Positions 7,784-16,715 are shown, numbered from the stretch's first letter. The stretch is DNA of 64,000 nt from Palsa-892 sp963751615 (GCA_963751615.1 CAVVVG010000006.1:372001-436000), one strand, 5' to 3'. Program-made: numbers and translations. The notes: generated from the sequence alone by a model not told the origin.

Positions 7784-7859
7784 TAGGCCGCTCCGGTTTA
7801 CAGTTGCGCTTTAATTTTTTCATACAGAAACAGAGAGTCGGCTTCTGTGCAGAATTGAT

Positions 7860-8490
7860 CACACTGCAAGACCCCTCCCACGCAAAAGATCCGAAGCCAG
7901 AATTGGGTGCATAGGGATCGCGGAAACGGCTCCCCTCACGGAAAAGCTCAAGAAGGAAGTGGGGGCTATCCAAGGAAGAGCAGCGGTCGTGCCAGCCCCA
8001 AACCCCCGGCCATTTGATGCCCCACAGAATGCCCAAGCAATAAGAAGCCCATTAGTCATAAGGCCTTAGCGAGAGAGCTAATCTGTGACTTTGAGCCGGA
8101 GCAACATACGGGCAACACAACGACCATTTCGCAGCCAATAACAGTGTCTTCTTCCCGAATCATAATCGTTTAACTCGGCTGAAAGTGCGTTTTAATAGCC
8201 AGAAAGTGTCCGGCCGTACGAGCTATATGCAATCCTAAGCCCTCGAACGACCACCCCACGACTAGAAACCCAACAAATACGCCATTCCCTGAACAGCCAC
8301 CCTAGGCCTAGTCCTTATCTACTACCCCTTGGATGCCCCTAACTGACGCTAAACAAGCTCAAACGGGAGAGAAACGGGATGGAAACAGAACAAATCTGTC
8401 CCTTGGGTGTCCTCTTCCTAGTGAGTATTTGGGGCCATGACCGGCAAACCTGGGTGAATCATCACAGGTCATGCCGAGGCTGAATCAGCC
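7860..8490 (+). repeat. 0.55 kb dispersed repeat, copy A
   Basis: No convincing gene is found here. From about 7960 the sequence aligns along its length with 34215-34730, and its last 300 bases with 43660-43985. Shared landmarks are TATCCAAGGAAGAGCAG, TTAATAGCCAGAAAGTGTCC, repeated AAACGGGA and the end GGGGCCATGA...CACAGGTCATGCCGAG. Short open frames in it are not conserved between copies. It could be a non-autonomous mobile unit or an RNA gene. Confidence 0.6.
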
Positions 8491-8574
8491 GAGCCGCAGT
8501 TAAAGGGAACCTTGTTTTCGGTTGTGCGTTTCTTGTTTGTTGTGGACGCCCCCCTAGCTCACCCACTCAACCCC

Positions 8575-8775
8575 ACGTCCACAGCCATTAAGGAAAGCCC
8601 TGGCCGTCCCGCCCCGGACGCGTCGGGGCTTTTTTTCCTGACCATAACCGCCCCCAAAGGAACATTCTTGGCGGTTATCTTTTTCTTTGCTGTGGAATTG
8701 TAGTGCGACTCCCTGTGGTCCCACAGCGACTATAAGCCCCTGGCCCGTTCCCCAATGCGCCGGGGCTTTTTTTGA
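8575..8775 (+). terminator. Terminator cassette before the porin gene
   Basis: It holds a GCCC...GGGGC-T7 stem, a perfect ATAACCGCC / GGCGGTTAT hairpin followed by CTTTTTC, a CTGTGG...CCCACAG hairpin and an AAGCCCC / GGGGC-T7 terminator. The same block is at 16540 and 44068. Confidence 0.7.
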
Positions 8776-8922
8776 CTCATCCGCTGAGACAAGTGTGGCT
8801 CTGGGATCACATCCTCCAATAATCGTCTGCGCTCAATGGTCAGTCGCGTGACTCTTGAAATCAGTCATTCTTAGATAGCAGCGACATTACTCGACTTTCG
8901 ATCGAGGGTGTGGGGGCTTCAA

Positions 8923-9650
8923 ATGAAAAAACTTCTCGTCGCGGGCATCGCTGCCGCTGCCTTTTGTGGCGCACCTGCTCTTGCCGCTCCTGCGGCACCG
9001 TTGGATTGGACAGGACCTCATCTCGGGGTCGCCGGAGGATGGGGTTGGGGCCACTCAAATCAAACCGATCCCGGACTTCAACTCACTCAGCCTGATCAAC
9101 TCGTCGGAACCGGCGGTCTCGCTGATGGTCATTTTGGTTTGAGCGGCGGATTGCTCGGCGGCACGCTCGGATACAACTGGCAAAATGGCCAATGGGTGTT
9201 TGGCCTTGAAGGTGATTATTCTTGGGCTGATATCAGCGGTCAATCCAACGGCTGCGGTCCGACGCCACCCCTGATTCCCCATCCTTGTGGCACGAAAATA
9301 AATCATTCGGCACCGTACGGGCGCGCCTTGGCCCCGTCATGGGAAATGCGCTTCCCTACATCACGGGGGGTTGGGCCTTCGGCGACGTCCACGGCTGGGA
9401 TTCACTTTTCTCTACGTCGGGCACCAAAATGTATTCCGGCTGGACCATCGGTGCTGGCGTGGAATGGCGGCTCAACTCGAGGTGGTCGGCTAAAATTGAA
9501 TATCTCTATGCTGATCTCGGGAGCCACCAACTCTTTAACATCGTGCCCATTCTACCAGAAACTGTCAGTGCAACCGCCAACATCGTGCGTGTTGGCCTAA
9601 ATTATAGGTTCGGTGACATGGGCAAAGCTCCGGTTGTCGCGAAGTACTGA
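8923..9650 (+). pseudogene. Omp25/31-type outer-membrane barrel, frameshifted
   Basis: The start MKKLLVAGIAAAAFCGAPA is a signal peptide. The first frame shows DWTGPHLGVAGGWGWG and GGTLGYNWQNGQWVFGLEGD, typical of the family. Near 9300 the frame breaks: the conserved FGTVRARLG...LPYITGGWAFGDVHG continues in another frame to GLNYRFGDMGKAPVVAKY. One missing base near AATCATTCGG explains it. Either the gene is inactivated or the sequence has an error. Confidence 0.8.
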
Positions 9651-9673
9651 TCCGATCTAAATGAATGAAATTC

Positions 9674-9703
9674 AAAGCCCCGGCATCCTCCGGGGCTTTT
9701 TTT
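9674..9703 (+). terminator. Intrinsic terminator after the porin
   Basis: AAAGCCCCGG, a four-base loop, CCGGGGC and seven T, 24 bases after the stop codon. Confidence 0.85.
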
Positions 9704-9779
9704 GAGCTATCTGCCCCGGTCAGGCGAGGTTAAGCTCCGTTCCGAAGCCGAGATAATTGAATAAGAGAGGAAGAATACA

Positions 9780-9929
9780 ATGGCCAAGCGCCCCGCAAAA
9801 CCAAAACGGAAAAAACCGCAACCGAAGAAACCGCAGCGGAAGAAATCTCAGAAAAAGAAAACAAAAAAGCGTGCAGCTAAATCCAAAACCAAGATGCCGG
9901 GAACCACTCCTTGGATGCAGTGGAAGTAG
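9780..9929 (+). CDS. 49-residue lysine-rich protein
   Basis: MAKRPAKPKRKKPQPKKPQR begins a protein with 18 Lys and 4 Arg in 49 residues; the end TTPWMQWK carries two Trp. AGAGAGGAAG precedes the ATG. The composition resembles histone H1-like tails, so nucleic-acid binding is likely. It follows a terminator, so it has its own transcript. Confidence 0.6.
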   Translation: MAKRPAKPKRKKPQPKKPQRKKSQKKKTKKRAAKSKTKMPGTTPWMQWK

Positions 9930-9949
9930 TGACTCACCATTGGTGACGT

Positions 9950-10447
9950 TTATTTCCTTTTTCGGTCGGGCCAGTTCTCGGCTGGTGCGCTGCGATTTAT
10001 TAAATTGTCTTGTTTTGGCTTTGCTGGCTTCACATCTTCAAAACGCTCAACCTTACCGCGCATATCAGTTCCCATTTCATGCTCTGAAGATGTATGCCAG
10101 TGTTCATATTGTTCTTGCGGTACTTCAGTCTCTGGCGTGTCTGAGTATGCAATGGGTTTTTCAGTCGGTGCAGCTAGTTGCGGGGCTGACGGATACTCAA
10201 CCACGCGATACGTACCATCCTCAATCACGCGCTGCGGTTCATCTTCCATCAGGCGCCCGGTTCGCATCACTTCTTCGACGGTAGTTCCTAATTGGCGAAG
10301 TGCCGCGTCTATGCGAGCTGCTTCATTTATGTCGATCGTCTCGACCACACCCGAATGTATATGTTCCCTGCGCTGCGCCGCGCTCTGATCGCCATATATT
10401 TGAGGAAAGTGTTTTGCTGCCCTACGCTGACGAACTTCAATACGCAT
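9950..10447 (-). CDS. Hypothetical protein with SEHEMG motif
   Basis: 165 residues, hydrophilic, beginning MRIEVRQRRAAKHFPQIYGD. The C-terminal part has a conserved block HWHTSSEHEMGTDMRGKVER followed by FEDVKP. The same block is seen in remnants at 1155-1380 and 26772-27023, so it is a family with one full-length member here. It is probably cytoplasmic, with unknown function. Confidence 0.65.
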   Translation of the reverse strand: MRIEVRQRRAAKHFPQIYGDQSAAQRREHIHSGVVETIDINEAARIDAALRQLGTTVEEVMRTGRLMEDEPQRVIEDGTYRVVEYPSAPQLAAPTEKPIAYSDTPETEVPQEQYEHWHTSSEHEMGTDMRGKVERFEDVKPAKPKQDNLINRSAPAENWPDRKRK

Positions 10448-10573
10448 TTTTGTACGTCTTGGGTCTTCTTTATTTTGCTAACTCTCCGCTAAGTGCCAAT
10501 AACAGACATCTGTGGTCTGCGCGTCGTGAGTTCGCGCAAACAATTACCCAAGCAGGCAAGCCGGAATCTTCAC

Positions 10574-11404
10574 TCAGCCCGGTAGCCACGCCGCCGGAAG
10601 AATTCGGACCATTAACTGCGGCAACAACATCCATAGCGCAAGGCCCGCAAGTGCGGCCGCCGTGAGCGGGCCGCGGCGCAACAGGCTCATGAAAAACGCC
10701 GCGAGCGCGGGCAGCATGATCACGAACATGACAGAAAGCGCGTTCGCGAGCGGCTGCGGCTCCTCGATCTCATTCAGCACGCCAATGACGAGCCAGAACA
10801 GGATCTGGATCCCGCTGACAACGAGCGTCCCCTTGCGCAGCCGTTCCATCGCCGGCGAATATGGCAGCCGCGGCGCTTCCGATTCCGGCTCCTTGCCGGA
10901 GCGCATGATTTTGAGCCGCCGTACCAACCATAAAACGACGAAGAAGCCGAGCGGCACAAAGATCGCCGCGCGCGCGAACGGCCCGAGCGTTTCCTTCCAG
11001 CGCTTCCAGCGCTGATCCCAGAACGCTTGCTTGACATATTCGCGGTCGACGTCGGCCAGCTCCGCTGGCAGGTCGAGCGTTTCGCCGCCCGGGAAGGTGA
11101 AGCGTGGCAGATCGCGCGCGTGGATGTGTTGATTCCAGGGCCCGTTCGAATAGCCGCGCCACTTAAACGTAAGCGGCAGTTTCTCGGCCGCGGGCGAGCG
11201 AATGATCTCATAGAGCGGATGCCTGAGCGGATCGTTCACCGACCATTCGCTATTCCAACGCTCCAAATCTGCCCGGAGCGGAAAATCGGTCTGAAAACCG
11301 GCGGGGAAGATTCCGCCGGCATTGATCGTAATGCCGACCGCAATGATCCAGACGATGCTCGTCGTGAGCCAGATTTTGAACGCCGTGCGACCAATGCCCA
11401 CCAT
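10574..11404 (-). CDS. Membrane protein with extracytoplasmic domain
   Basis: The start at 11404 (MVGIGRTAFKIWLTTSIVWI) is preferred over 11482, which lies in a palindromic repeat. Helix 1 is followed by a soluble domain of about 115 residues, then helices near FARAAIFVPLGFFVVLWL, IQILFWLVIGVL, SVMFVIMLPALAAFF and LAGLALWMLL. GC is clearly higher than in its neighbours. The family was not recognised. Confidence 0.7.
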   Translation of the reverse strand: MVGIGRTAFKIWLTTSIVWIIAVGITINAGGIFPAGFQTDFPLRADLERWNSEWSVNDPLRHPLYEIIRSPAAEKLPLTFKWRGYSNGPWNQHIHARDLPRFTFPGGETLDLPAELADVDREYVKQAFWDQRWKRWKETLGPFARAAIFVPLGFFVVLWLVRRLKIMRSGKEPESEAPRLPYSPAMERLRKGTLVVSGIQILFWLVIGVLNEIEEPQPLANALSVMFVIMLPALAAFFMSLLRRGPLTAAALAGLALWMLLPQLMVRILPAAWLPG

Positions 11405-11478
11405 ATGCCCTGCCTTTTTGCCGTTGCTACAGCTTGCCGTAAAGAAAATCAGCGAGCCAGCCGTGAAGAAGCCGCCGA

Positions 11479-11513
11479 TCAATGTCCGCTTTCGGGGGTA
11501 AAGCGGACATTGA
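11479..11513. repeat. Near-perfect GTCCGC palindrome
   Basis: TCAATGTCCGCTTTCGGGGG continues as TAAAGCGGACATTGA; it folds into a 13 to 14 bp stem. It overlaps the 5' end of the longer frame of the gene at 10574. Confidence 0.85.
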
Positions 11514-11638
11514 TCCGCATGTCATCCACGTCTGTTTTGTGCCAGGGCTTCCACTTGTCACTATTCATGGCTGCACCATTGGCGAATTTGGCCGCTGGCG
11601 GAAAACTATGCGGGAGCGTGCATTTCTAGGTGCTACGC

Positions 11639-11688
11639 CTTATGTAGGTATAAGATTGTTCTTGCCCGTTACCTTATATTGGCATAAG
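11639..11688. promoter_or_regulatory. Two CTTAT-N6-ATAAG dyads, candidate operator
   Basis: CTTATGTAGGTATAAG (11639-11654) and CTTATATTGGCATAAG (11673-11688) are exact CTTAT/ATAAG dyads 34 bases apart, about three helical turns. They sit 32 to 81 bases before the gene at 11720. Such paired dyads are usual for a dimeric repressor or activator. Confidence 0.6.
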
Positions 11689-11719
11689 ATTTATATTTAT
11701 AGCGATAGCAGGAAATCAC

Positions 11720-12403
11720 ATGACCCCGATCAGCCGAGACGTGTTCCTGAAATGCGCCCAACTTACTGGCAATCGCTTCGATGTGATGGCGCACAGCAAC
11801 CAAGTGGCCCTTGCTTTCGGCGTTCCGATTCCAGCGATTGGCGGTCGGTATTTTGACGTGGATGCGGTCGCAATGCGCATTGCTGCAGAGCTAACGAAGC
11901 TCTTTGGACGCGACGAAGCGACGGCAATCACACTCGCCTTCTGGGACAAATGGCTCGACGCCACAGCGCGTGCGGAGGTCGACCCGCATCGCATGTTGTT
12001 TGCCGTTGGCATCATCGATGCAAAGCCGAAGCATGAGCGCGAGTTTCTAGTCACGAGTGGAACGGCCAAGGAAATCATCGCCGACTTTGCCGACTTCGAC
12101 CAAGACCGCGCCATCACCATAAACATTACAAGGATCATCGAGGATATTCGCAGACTGGCGCGTGAAATCGGCACCGACCTTTCGGCCCCCTTTTTTCTGA
12201 CACCGGATCATCCTCACTACGGAAAAATATTTGGCGAGGCCGAGCAAGTGCGCGCTACCGCGCTATTACGGTTGCGACGTGATCGGAAAAAGTTTGCGTT
12301 GAACCAGCGTCGTGCCACGAAGATCGGAGTATCCAAACATCGCCGTGAACACGATCTCTCGAAGTCCATTCCGCCAGTTTGCAAAATACCCCTAAGTATT
12401 TGA
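11720..12403 (+). CDS. Hypothetical protein with HTH-like N-terminus
   Basis: 227 residues, beginning MTPISRDVFLKCAQLTGNRF, with GVPIPAIGGRYFDVDAVAMR that resembles a MerR-type or phage-type helix-turn-helix (inference). No metal or catalytic motif is obvious. Its C-terminus is basic. It lies between a paired operator and a tRNA-like 3' end at 12470, a position typical of genes at the edge of an integrated element. Confidence 0.6.
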   Translation: MTPISRDVFLKCAQLTGNRFDVMAHSNQVALAFGVPIPAIGGRYFDVDAVAMRIAAELTKLFGRDEATAITLAFWDKWLDATARAEVDPHRMLFAVGIIDAKPKHEREFLVTSGTAKEIIADFADFDQDRAITINITRIIEDIRRLAREIGTDLSAPFFLTPDHPHYGKIFGEAEQVRATALLRLRRDRKKFALNQRRATKIGVSKHRREHDLSKSIPPVCKIPLSI

Positions 12404-12469
12404 TCTCAAATACCTCGAACACCCCTCGGTTTGCAGAAAGATTCAATGAATTCAACAAACCGCATGAGC

Positions 12470-12514
12470 CTGGGGGACTAGGGGTCGCGAGTTCAAATCT
12501 CGCCGCTCCGACCA
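12470..12514 (+). repeat. tRNA/tmRNA-like 3' end, copy 2
   Basis: CTGGGGGACTAGGGGTCGCG then a TTCAAAT loop, CTCGC and CGCTCCGACCA. The T arm and acceptor strand are intact here, but no matching 5' half (expected CGGAGCG) is upstream. The following ATACTTAGCTC is shared with copy 1 at 4478. Confidence 0.6.
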
Positions 12515-12568
12515 ATACTTAGCTCGAATTCTGAAAACGATTTGCAACTCTGTATTAGCACCGATGCG

Positions 12569-13111
12569 TTAGGTGTGACGCTGATCGATATAATTGAAGA
12601 TTGGCTTAAGCCCCACAAGATTTGGTATTCCGTTGATTACTTCTGCTGCCGAGCACCATGGATAGGGTAGCTTGGACAACCAATCCATGACCGGATGTAG
12701 AGTGTCTGGAGACAACGTCTCCATAATATCAATAGTAATTTTCAGTCTTTCGACGAGAAATGGCTCACGGACTTCAAAGAACCAATCATAGCGTCCACAT
12801 CCAACCCGGACCGCACCAGTCGCCTTCTCTGACAATCCAACCAACCAGTTACATGAGAACCGTGTATCATTCCCCTCTGGAGCATGCGCCAAACAAAAAG
12901 TGCAGACGTTCTCGAAAGCTTTTCCGAAATCCCGCACCAGAACTTGCGTAATTGCGTCAACTCCATTTGAAAACGACGGAAACGAGATCGTTCCCGAATT
13001 GACGACCATCTCAAGAGTTGCGGCCTCGGAGAAAGCACGTTTCATCAAATACGGACGGTTCTCATCCTTCGCACGAAGATAGGTTTGGATTGCTTCCGAC
13101 TGAGTTGGCAT
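12569..13111 (-). CDS. SnoaL/NTF2-like domain protein
   Basis: 180 residues. The start MPTQSEAIQTYLRAKDENRP, followed by FSEAATLEMVVNSGTISFP and GVDAITQVLVRDFG, is typical of a SnoaL-like alpha+beta barrel group common in Bradyrhizobium. The family includes isomerases and many proteins without known substrate. It stands alone. Confidence 0.75.
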   Translation of the reverse strand: MPTQSEAIQTYLRAKDENRPYLMKRAFSEAATLEMVVNSGTISFPSFSNGVDAITQVLVRDFGKAFENVCTFCLAHAPEGNDTRFSCNWLVGLSEKATGAVRVGCGRYDWFFEVREPFLVERLKITIDIMETLSPDTLHPVMDWLSKLPYPWCSAAEVINGIPNLVGLKPIFNYIDQRHT

Positions 13112-13180
13112 GACCGTCCGTCAGCAGTTAGATTTGATGGAGAATTAGATTATGCGAGCGTCATTTCGGTGGATTTGCCA

Positions 13181-13423
13181 ATGGAAGAACGTCGAACAGA
13201 AATCCGACGACGCGCATTGAAGGCGGGCAAAATCATAATAGATAATCAGTCGATCATCGATTGTATGGTCCGAACTCTAACATACAAGGGCGCGAGTTTA
13301 GAGATAGTCAGTCCAATCGGTATTCCCGATATCTTCGAGCTTTCTATTCCAGTCGATAATTTTGCGCGTAAATGCCGAGTGAGTTGGAAGCAGCCACACA
13401 GGATCGGCGTCACTTTTCTCTGA
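13181..13423 (+). CDS. PilZ-domain protein
   Basis: 80 residues. MEERRTEIRRRALKAGKI carries the Arg-rich c-di-GMP motif and FARKCRVSWKQPHRIGVTF the last strands of a PilZ fold. The second motif (D/N-x-S-x-x-G) is degenerate (TYKGASL), so nucleotide binding is uncertain. PilZ relatives are at 26980 and 43019. Confidence 0.7.
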   Translation: MEERRTEIRRRALKAGKIIIDNQSIIDCMVRTLTYKGASLEIVSPIGIPDIFELSIPVDNFARKCRVSWKQPHRIGVTFL

Positions 13424-13509
13424 GACTCGCGTTTCGTAACGAAGCGGCACGAAGAAATGAAACTCTCAAAGAAACGACACTCGCCGAGTTTCCATCTTAA
13501 TCGGATTTA

Positions 13510-13635
13510 TTAGAGGGCAATCAACCAAAATACGACAACCGCCGTCACGACGAGGACTGCTACTGCCGCCATCAGCACTGTCTGTCCGGTCTGACTGCTT
13601 AGGTTATAAATTGGATGATAATTGCGTGGCGTCAT
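13510..13635 (-). CDS. 41-residue single-span membrane protein
   Basis: The ATG at 13635 follows GGAGG by seven bases. The product begins MTPRNYHPIYNLSSQTGQTV and ends in a helix AVLVVTAVVVFWLIAL. A decayed relative is at 44797-44898, where the helix and the downstream sequence are kept. Confidence 0.7.
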   Translation of the reverse strand: MTPRNYHPIYNLSSQTGQTVLMAAVAVLVVTAVVVFWLIAL

Positions 13636-13809
13636 TGAAGATCCTCCATGAGCGACCCGGAAGGTCAATTCCAATGTCAAAGCAGGATTGTTTCTGTCGC
13701 CTTCTCTTCAATAAGATAGTCGAAATTTTCGACTCGCACATCGCGACCAATCAACTCAGGGAACTACCAGAGTACCGCGATTGAATATGGGAAATGCAAT
13801 CATCAACCC

Positions 13810-13929
13810 CATGACAACTTTCAAACGACTGACACCGCAAAAACATCGAGCGCGAGCGGTTATCAGGCGGATCACGGAAAAGAAAAACCCGGCGGGGGGC
13901 CGCCGGGTTGAGAGAAGCTTGTTTTGTTA
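13810..13929 (+). pseudogene. Truncated FKRLTPQ family gene
   Basis: MTTFKRLTPQKHRARA matches the start of the proteins at 6931 and 48645, then the frame runs into a hairpin repeat and stops after 39 codons. Confidence 0.5.
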
Positions 13930-13990
13930 GCAATTAGGGAAGAATCGTATTGTTACTAAATGAAATCCCGTTGGCTAGTCGCAAATTGTC
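13884..13990. repeat. Hairpin repeat AACCCGGCGG...CCGCCGGGTT
   Basis: A perfect 10 bp stem with a four-base loop is followed by about 80 bases (TATTGTTACTAAATGAAAT, GTTGGCTAG...GCAAATTGTCGCAGC) shared with 47709-47835. The stem alone recurs at 19660-19690. Confidence 0.65.
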
Positions 13991-14162
13991 GCAGCAGGCC
14001 TCGACTTCCCACTTAATCGAGCGCCTAATTATGTAATCGTGCTAATAATTGCCATTGGATACGGAGGATGCCGAACTTTCCGTTGCAGCGGCAGTCATCG
14101 AAATTCCTGATCCCAGTGCCGTCCTTTTCAAGCACTATCAATACATGATCGGAGGATCTCAC

Positions 14163-14612
14163 ATGCACCGAATAGCACTTATTTTTTCTACCTTTATTTT
14201 GGTCAACCTGATTAGTTATGCGACGCTCCCGGCACAAGCGGCGGGAAGCGGCAACATCATTCAACCGGACGCGCTCACCTGGGCACCGGCGCAAGGTCTG
14301 CCGCCCGGCGCTCAAGTCGCGGTGCTCTACGGCAATCCCTCGAAAAAGGGACCGTTTGCGATACGTTTCAAGTTCCCTTCCGGCTACGAGGTGGGAACAC
14401 ATTCGCATCCGACTGACGAGTTCCTTACAGTAATTTCGGGCAAGGCCCGGATGGCGTTCGGCGAGAAAGCCGACGAGGCACACGCTCAGCCTCTACCTGC
14501 CGGCGCCTTCATGATTTTGCCGGCTGGTGCTTGGCATCACCTTTGGACCGATTCGGAAACTATCGTCGAGCTACATTCGACCGGACCATTCAGCGTCAAG
14601 CTCGCTAAGTGA
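14163..14612 (+). CDS. Exported cupin-domain protein
   Basis: The ATG at 14163 is chosen for the GGAGG seven bases upstream; it opens a signal peptide (MHRIALIFSTFILVNLISYA). The 149-residue protein has a single cupin barrel: GTHSHPTDEFLTVISGKARM supplies the two His and Glu of motif 1 and PAGAWHHLWT the His of motif 2. It is probably a periplasmic metal-binding protein. The substrate is unknown. Confidence 0.85.
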   Translation: MHRIALIFSTFILVNLISYATLPAQAAGSGNIIQPDALTWAPAQGLPPGAQVAVLYGNPSKKGPFAIRFKFPSGYEVGTHSHPTDEFLTVISGKARMAFGEKADEAHAQPLPAGAFMILPAGAWHHLWTDSETIVELHSTGPFSVKLAK

Positions 14613-14713
14613 GTACCGCTACTCCCCCGAATAGCCCGGAACAACAATAAGGGAAAAACATCTGAGTGACGAGCGCAGCGCGGCTTAAAAGCGCCACGGG
14701 CACGCTCGGCCAA

Positions 14714-14893
14714 ATGCGTTCTCTTGGTATTCGTTCGCTCGTTGTCCGCTGCGGAAATTGCCATCACGGTGCAATCATCAATGCGGATCGTTGGACCGGT
14801 GATTTATCTGTGCGGCTTATTGGAACAATTATGCTCTGCACGAAATGCAATCGCGTGGGAGCCGATGTCAGACCGGATTGGGACGAGCGTTAA
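14714..14893 (+). CDS. 59-residue zinc-ribbon protein, copy 2
   Basis: Same length and frame as the gene at 1418, with CGNC and CTKC knuckles. It ends VGADVRPDWDER. Both intact copies are framed by similar upstream bases (GGGCACGCTnGGnCAAATG), so the duplicated unit includes the promoter side. Confidence 0.75.
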   Translation: MRSLGIRSLVVRCGNCHHGAIINADRWTGDLSVRLIGTIMLCTKCNRVGADVRPDWDER

Positions 14894-14924
14894 CGCGCGC
14901 TTCGGCGCGGAAGGGTTTTTTCCA

Positions 14925-15503
14925 TTACAAGCACGCCGCTGGATCGGCGGCATAAACTACTCCGGCAGGGTTCGAGAAGTAACATCCACCATTGGCTGCA
15001 ACAAAATAGGCTGATCCATCAGGATAAGCATAATGGATCGTCGCGCCGACTAGCAGTCCAGTGGCAATAGATAAGGCAATGAGTTCGCCGTAGCCCCAAC
15101 CACCGTACCATCCGCTCCAATTACCATATACTCCCCTGTGCGGTCCCCAAGTATTCCAATGGTGGTTATTCGCCCAGCGATTATTATTAAAGTGAGTGTT
15201 ATGCCAGTTGTAGTCAGCGGTGACATTCTTGTTAATGGTCTTACTTACATTTTTATTGGTAGTAATGTTCTTATTTTGAGACGTTATATTCCCTTTATAC
15301 TGAGAGGGTATGTTCCCTCTATTCCGAGAGGTTATATTCCCCCTATTCTGAGAGGTTATGTTCCCTCTGTTCTGTGATGCTTTGTGTGTATCACTACCAC
15401 GATGCTTGCCACTTTCTTCGGCAAAGGAAGATGTAGTACTGATAGTCACCTGCGCCGTCACCAAACTACTAGCAGCCAGTAAAGCTATTAACTGCTTTTT
15501 CAT
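14925..15503 (-). CDS. Secreted Asn-rich repeat protein
   Basis: 192 residues. The signal peptide (MKKQLIALLAASSLVTAQV) is followed by an imperfect repeat of about eight residues, SQNRGNIT, at least four times, then Asn/Lys-rich TNKNVSKTINKNV, a Trp/Asn-rich part and a C-terminal domain with one hydrophobic segment and two Cys. The C-terminal part (YPDGSAYFVAANGGCYFSNP) resembles small Rhizobiales envelope proteins. The repeat may vary in number by slippage. Confidence 0.75.
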   Translation of the reverse strand: MKKQLIALLAASSLVTAQVTISTTSSFAEESGKHRGSDTHKASQNRGNITSQNRGNITSRNRGNIPSQYKGNITSQNKNITTNKNVSKTINKNVTADYNWHNTHFNNNRWANNHHWNTWGPHRGVYGNWSGWYGGWGYGELIALSIATGLLVGATIHYAYPDGSAYFVAANGGCYFSNPAGVVYAADPAACL

Positions 15504-15793
15504 TTTCTTCCCTCCGGTTGTAGAAATCGACAGCGTGGAAGTTTCATTTATGAGAGTACCTCGTTGGCCGTGCTAGCGGAAGAGGAAGCCCGAGCAGATA
15601 TTGCGCAGATTTTCCGCACTCGACCTCAACCACATTCAAGCGCATAGTATTAACGAATCGAGGCGCCACCTCAAAGCGTTCGAAAATTCCTTACAACTTG
15701 GCAGCCGGAATCCATTCTGGTTTCCGCAATCGCGCTCCGAAGCGTTTTGGCGCGTTCAATCATATTTCGTTCAATGAACAAAAGAGGACTTCT

Positions 15794-15916
15794 GTGAAGA
15801 ATAACAACCGCAAATTTGTCATCGAACTTGGCATTGCCGTCGTAACCGTTATGTTTCTTACAATCACTGTCGTAGCCGCCGCAAGTTATGTGTGGTCACC
15901 TGTTTGCAAGTACTGA
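15794..15916 (+). CDS. 40-residue single-span protein with GTG start
   Basis: GTG at 15794 follows AGAGGA by seven bases; the in-frame ATG at 15698 has no ribosome site. The product begins VKNNNRKFVIELGIAVVTVM and ends SYVWSPVCKY. One membrane helix. Confidence 0.6.
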   Translation: MKNNNRKFVIELGIAVVTVMFLTITVVAAASYVWSPVCKY

Positions 15917-15944
15917 AATTTTAATGCAGGCAGGTTACGGCTTT

Positions 15945-16080
15945 GTTGTGTGGTGGTGTTGCGGTGTGACCCCTTGCAGGCAAAAGAACCTTAGCCTGTC
16001 GCGGGTGCATAGCGGTCAACGGATAAGGCTTTCCTCGTGAAGAGTTATACGGATTAAAAAAACCCGCAACAGGAAAGGGC
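15945..16080 (+). repeat. Partial copy of the 0.55 kb repeat head
   Basis: GGCTTTGTTGTGTGGTGGTG and the following CAAAAGA...GTGCATAG match the upstream part of the copy at 34075. The rest of the repeat is absent. Confidence 0.45.
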
Positions 16081-16179
16081 AGGATTTATGCCAAGCCAAT
16101 AGCCGTTAGTGCTGGCCAAAGAGAGCATCTATGCGGTCGCGCGATTTCCGATAAGATCAAAGAGAAGGAGGACACTAAC

Positions 16180-16518
16180 ATGCGTACCGTTTTTCTCGTA
16201 ATGATTATCGCTGCTGGCTTCGCGTTAGTCGGGACCACCGAGGCCAGCGCCGCTGCCGCGAATGGCACGGTCATAAGTTGGGCCGCTCAGCAATCTGAGA
16301 CCACGATCTTAGTGGTCGACGGCTGCGGTCGTGGCCGCCACTTCTCGAAATATCGTGGTTATTGCGTATGGAACTCGGCCCCTAGCTACGGCTACCAGCC
16401 TACTATTGTCTACGGCTACCCAGCCTACTATTCGGCCCCTGGCTACGGCTATCGGGGCTATATCTACGGCTATCCGGCCTATAGCTACCCGTATTGGGGA
16501 TACTACTGGGGCTGGTAA
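16180..16518 (+). CDS. Secreted Tyr/Gly-rich protein
   Basis: 112 residues. GGAGG precedes the ATG by eight bases. The signal peptide ends near TEASAAAA. A small Cys-containing block DGCGRGRHFSKYRGYCVWN is followed by a low-complexity tail with repeats of YGYPAY and PGYGYRG. Similar proteins are common in Bradyrhizobium and presumed to be envelope associated. Confidence 0.75.
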   Translation: MRTVFLVMIIAAGFALVGTTEASAAAANGTVISWAAQQSETTILVVDGCGRGRHFSKYRGYCVWNSAPSYGYQPTIVYGYPAYYSAPGYGYRGYIYGYPAYSYPYWGYYWGW

Positions 16519-16539
16519 TAAATTTCTCGCAAGTCAAAG

Positions 16540-16715
16540 CCCCGGCGCGTCCGAGGTTTTTTTCTGACCATAACCATAACCGCCCCCAAAGGAACATTCT
16601 TGGCGGTTATCTTTTTTTTGCTGTGGAATTGTAGTGCGACTTCCCTGTGGTTCCATAGCCACTAAGCCCCTGGCCCGTTCCCCAATGCGCCGGGGCTTTT
16701 TTTGACCTTCATCCG
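16540..16715 (+). terminator. Terminator cassette before the second FGCAGGI gene
   Basis: Same order as at 8575: GCCCCGGCGCGTCC...GAGG-T7, ATAACCGCC/GGCGGTTAT hairpin, CTGTGG...CCATAG hairpin, AAGCCCC...GGGGC-T7. Confidence 0.7.

Noticed and set aside
9285..9650. Separate 121-residue gene starting MWHENKSFGT
   Set aside because: It is the second half of the frameshifted porin, not an independent gene.
15138..15377. 79-residue plus-strand frame with GYIP/GYVP repeats
   Set aside because: It is the antisense reading of the SQNRGNIT repeat of the minus-strand gene.
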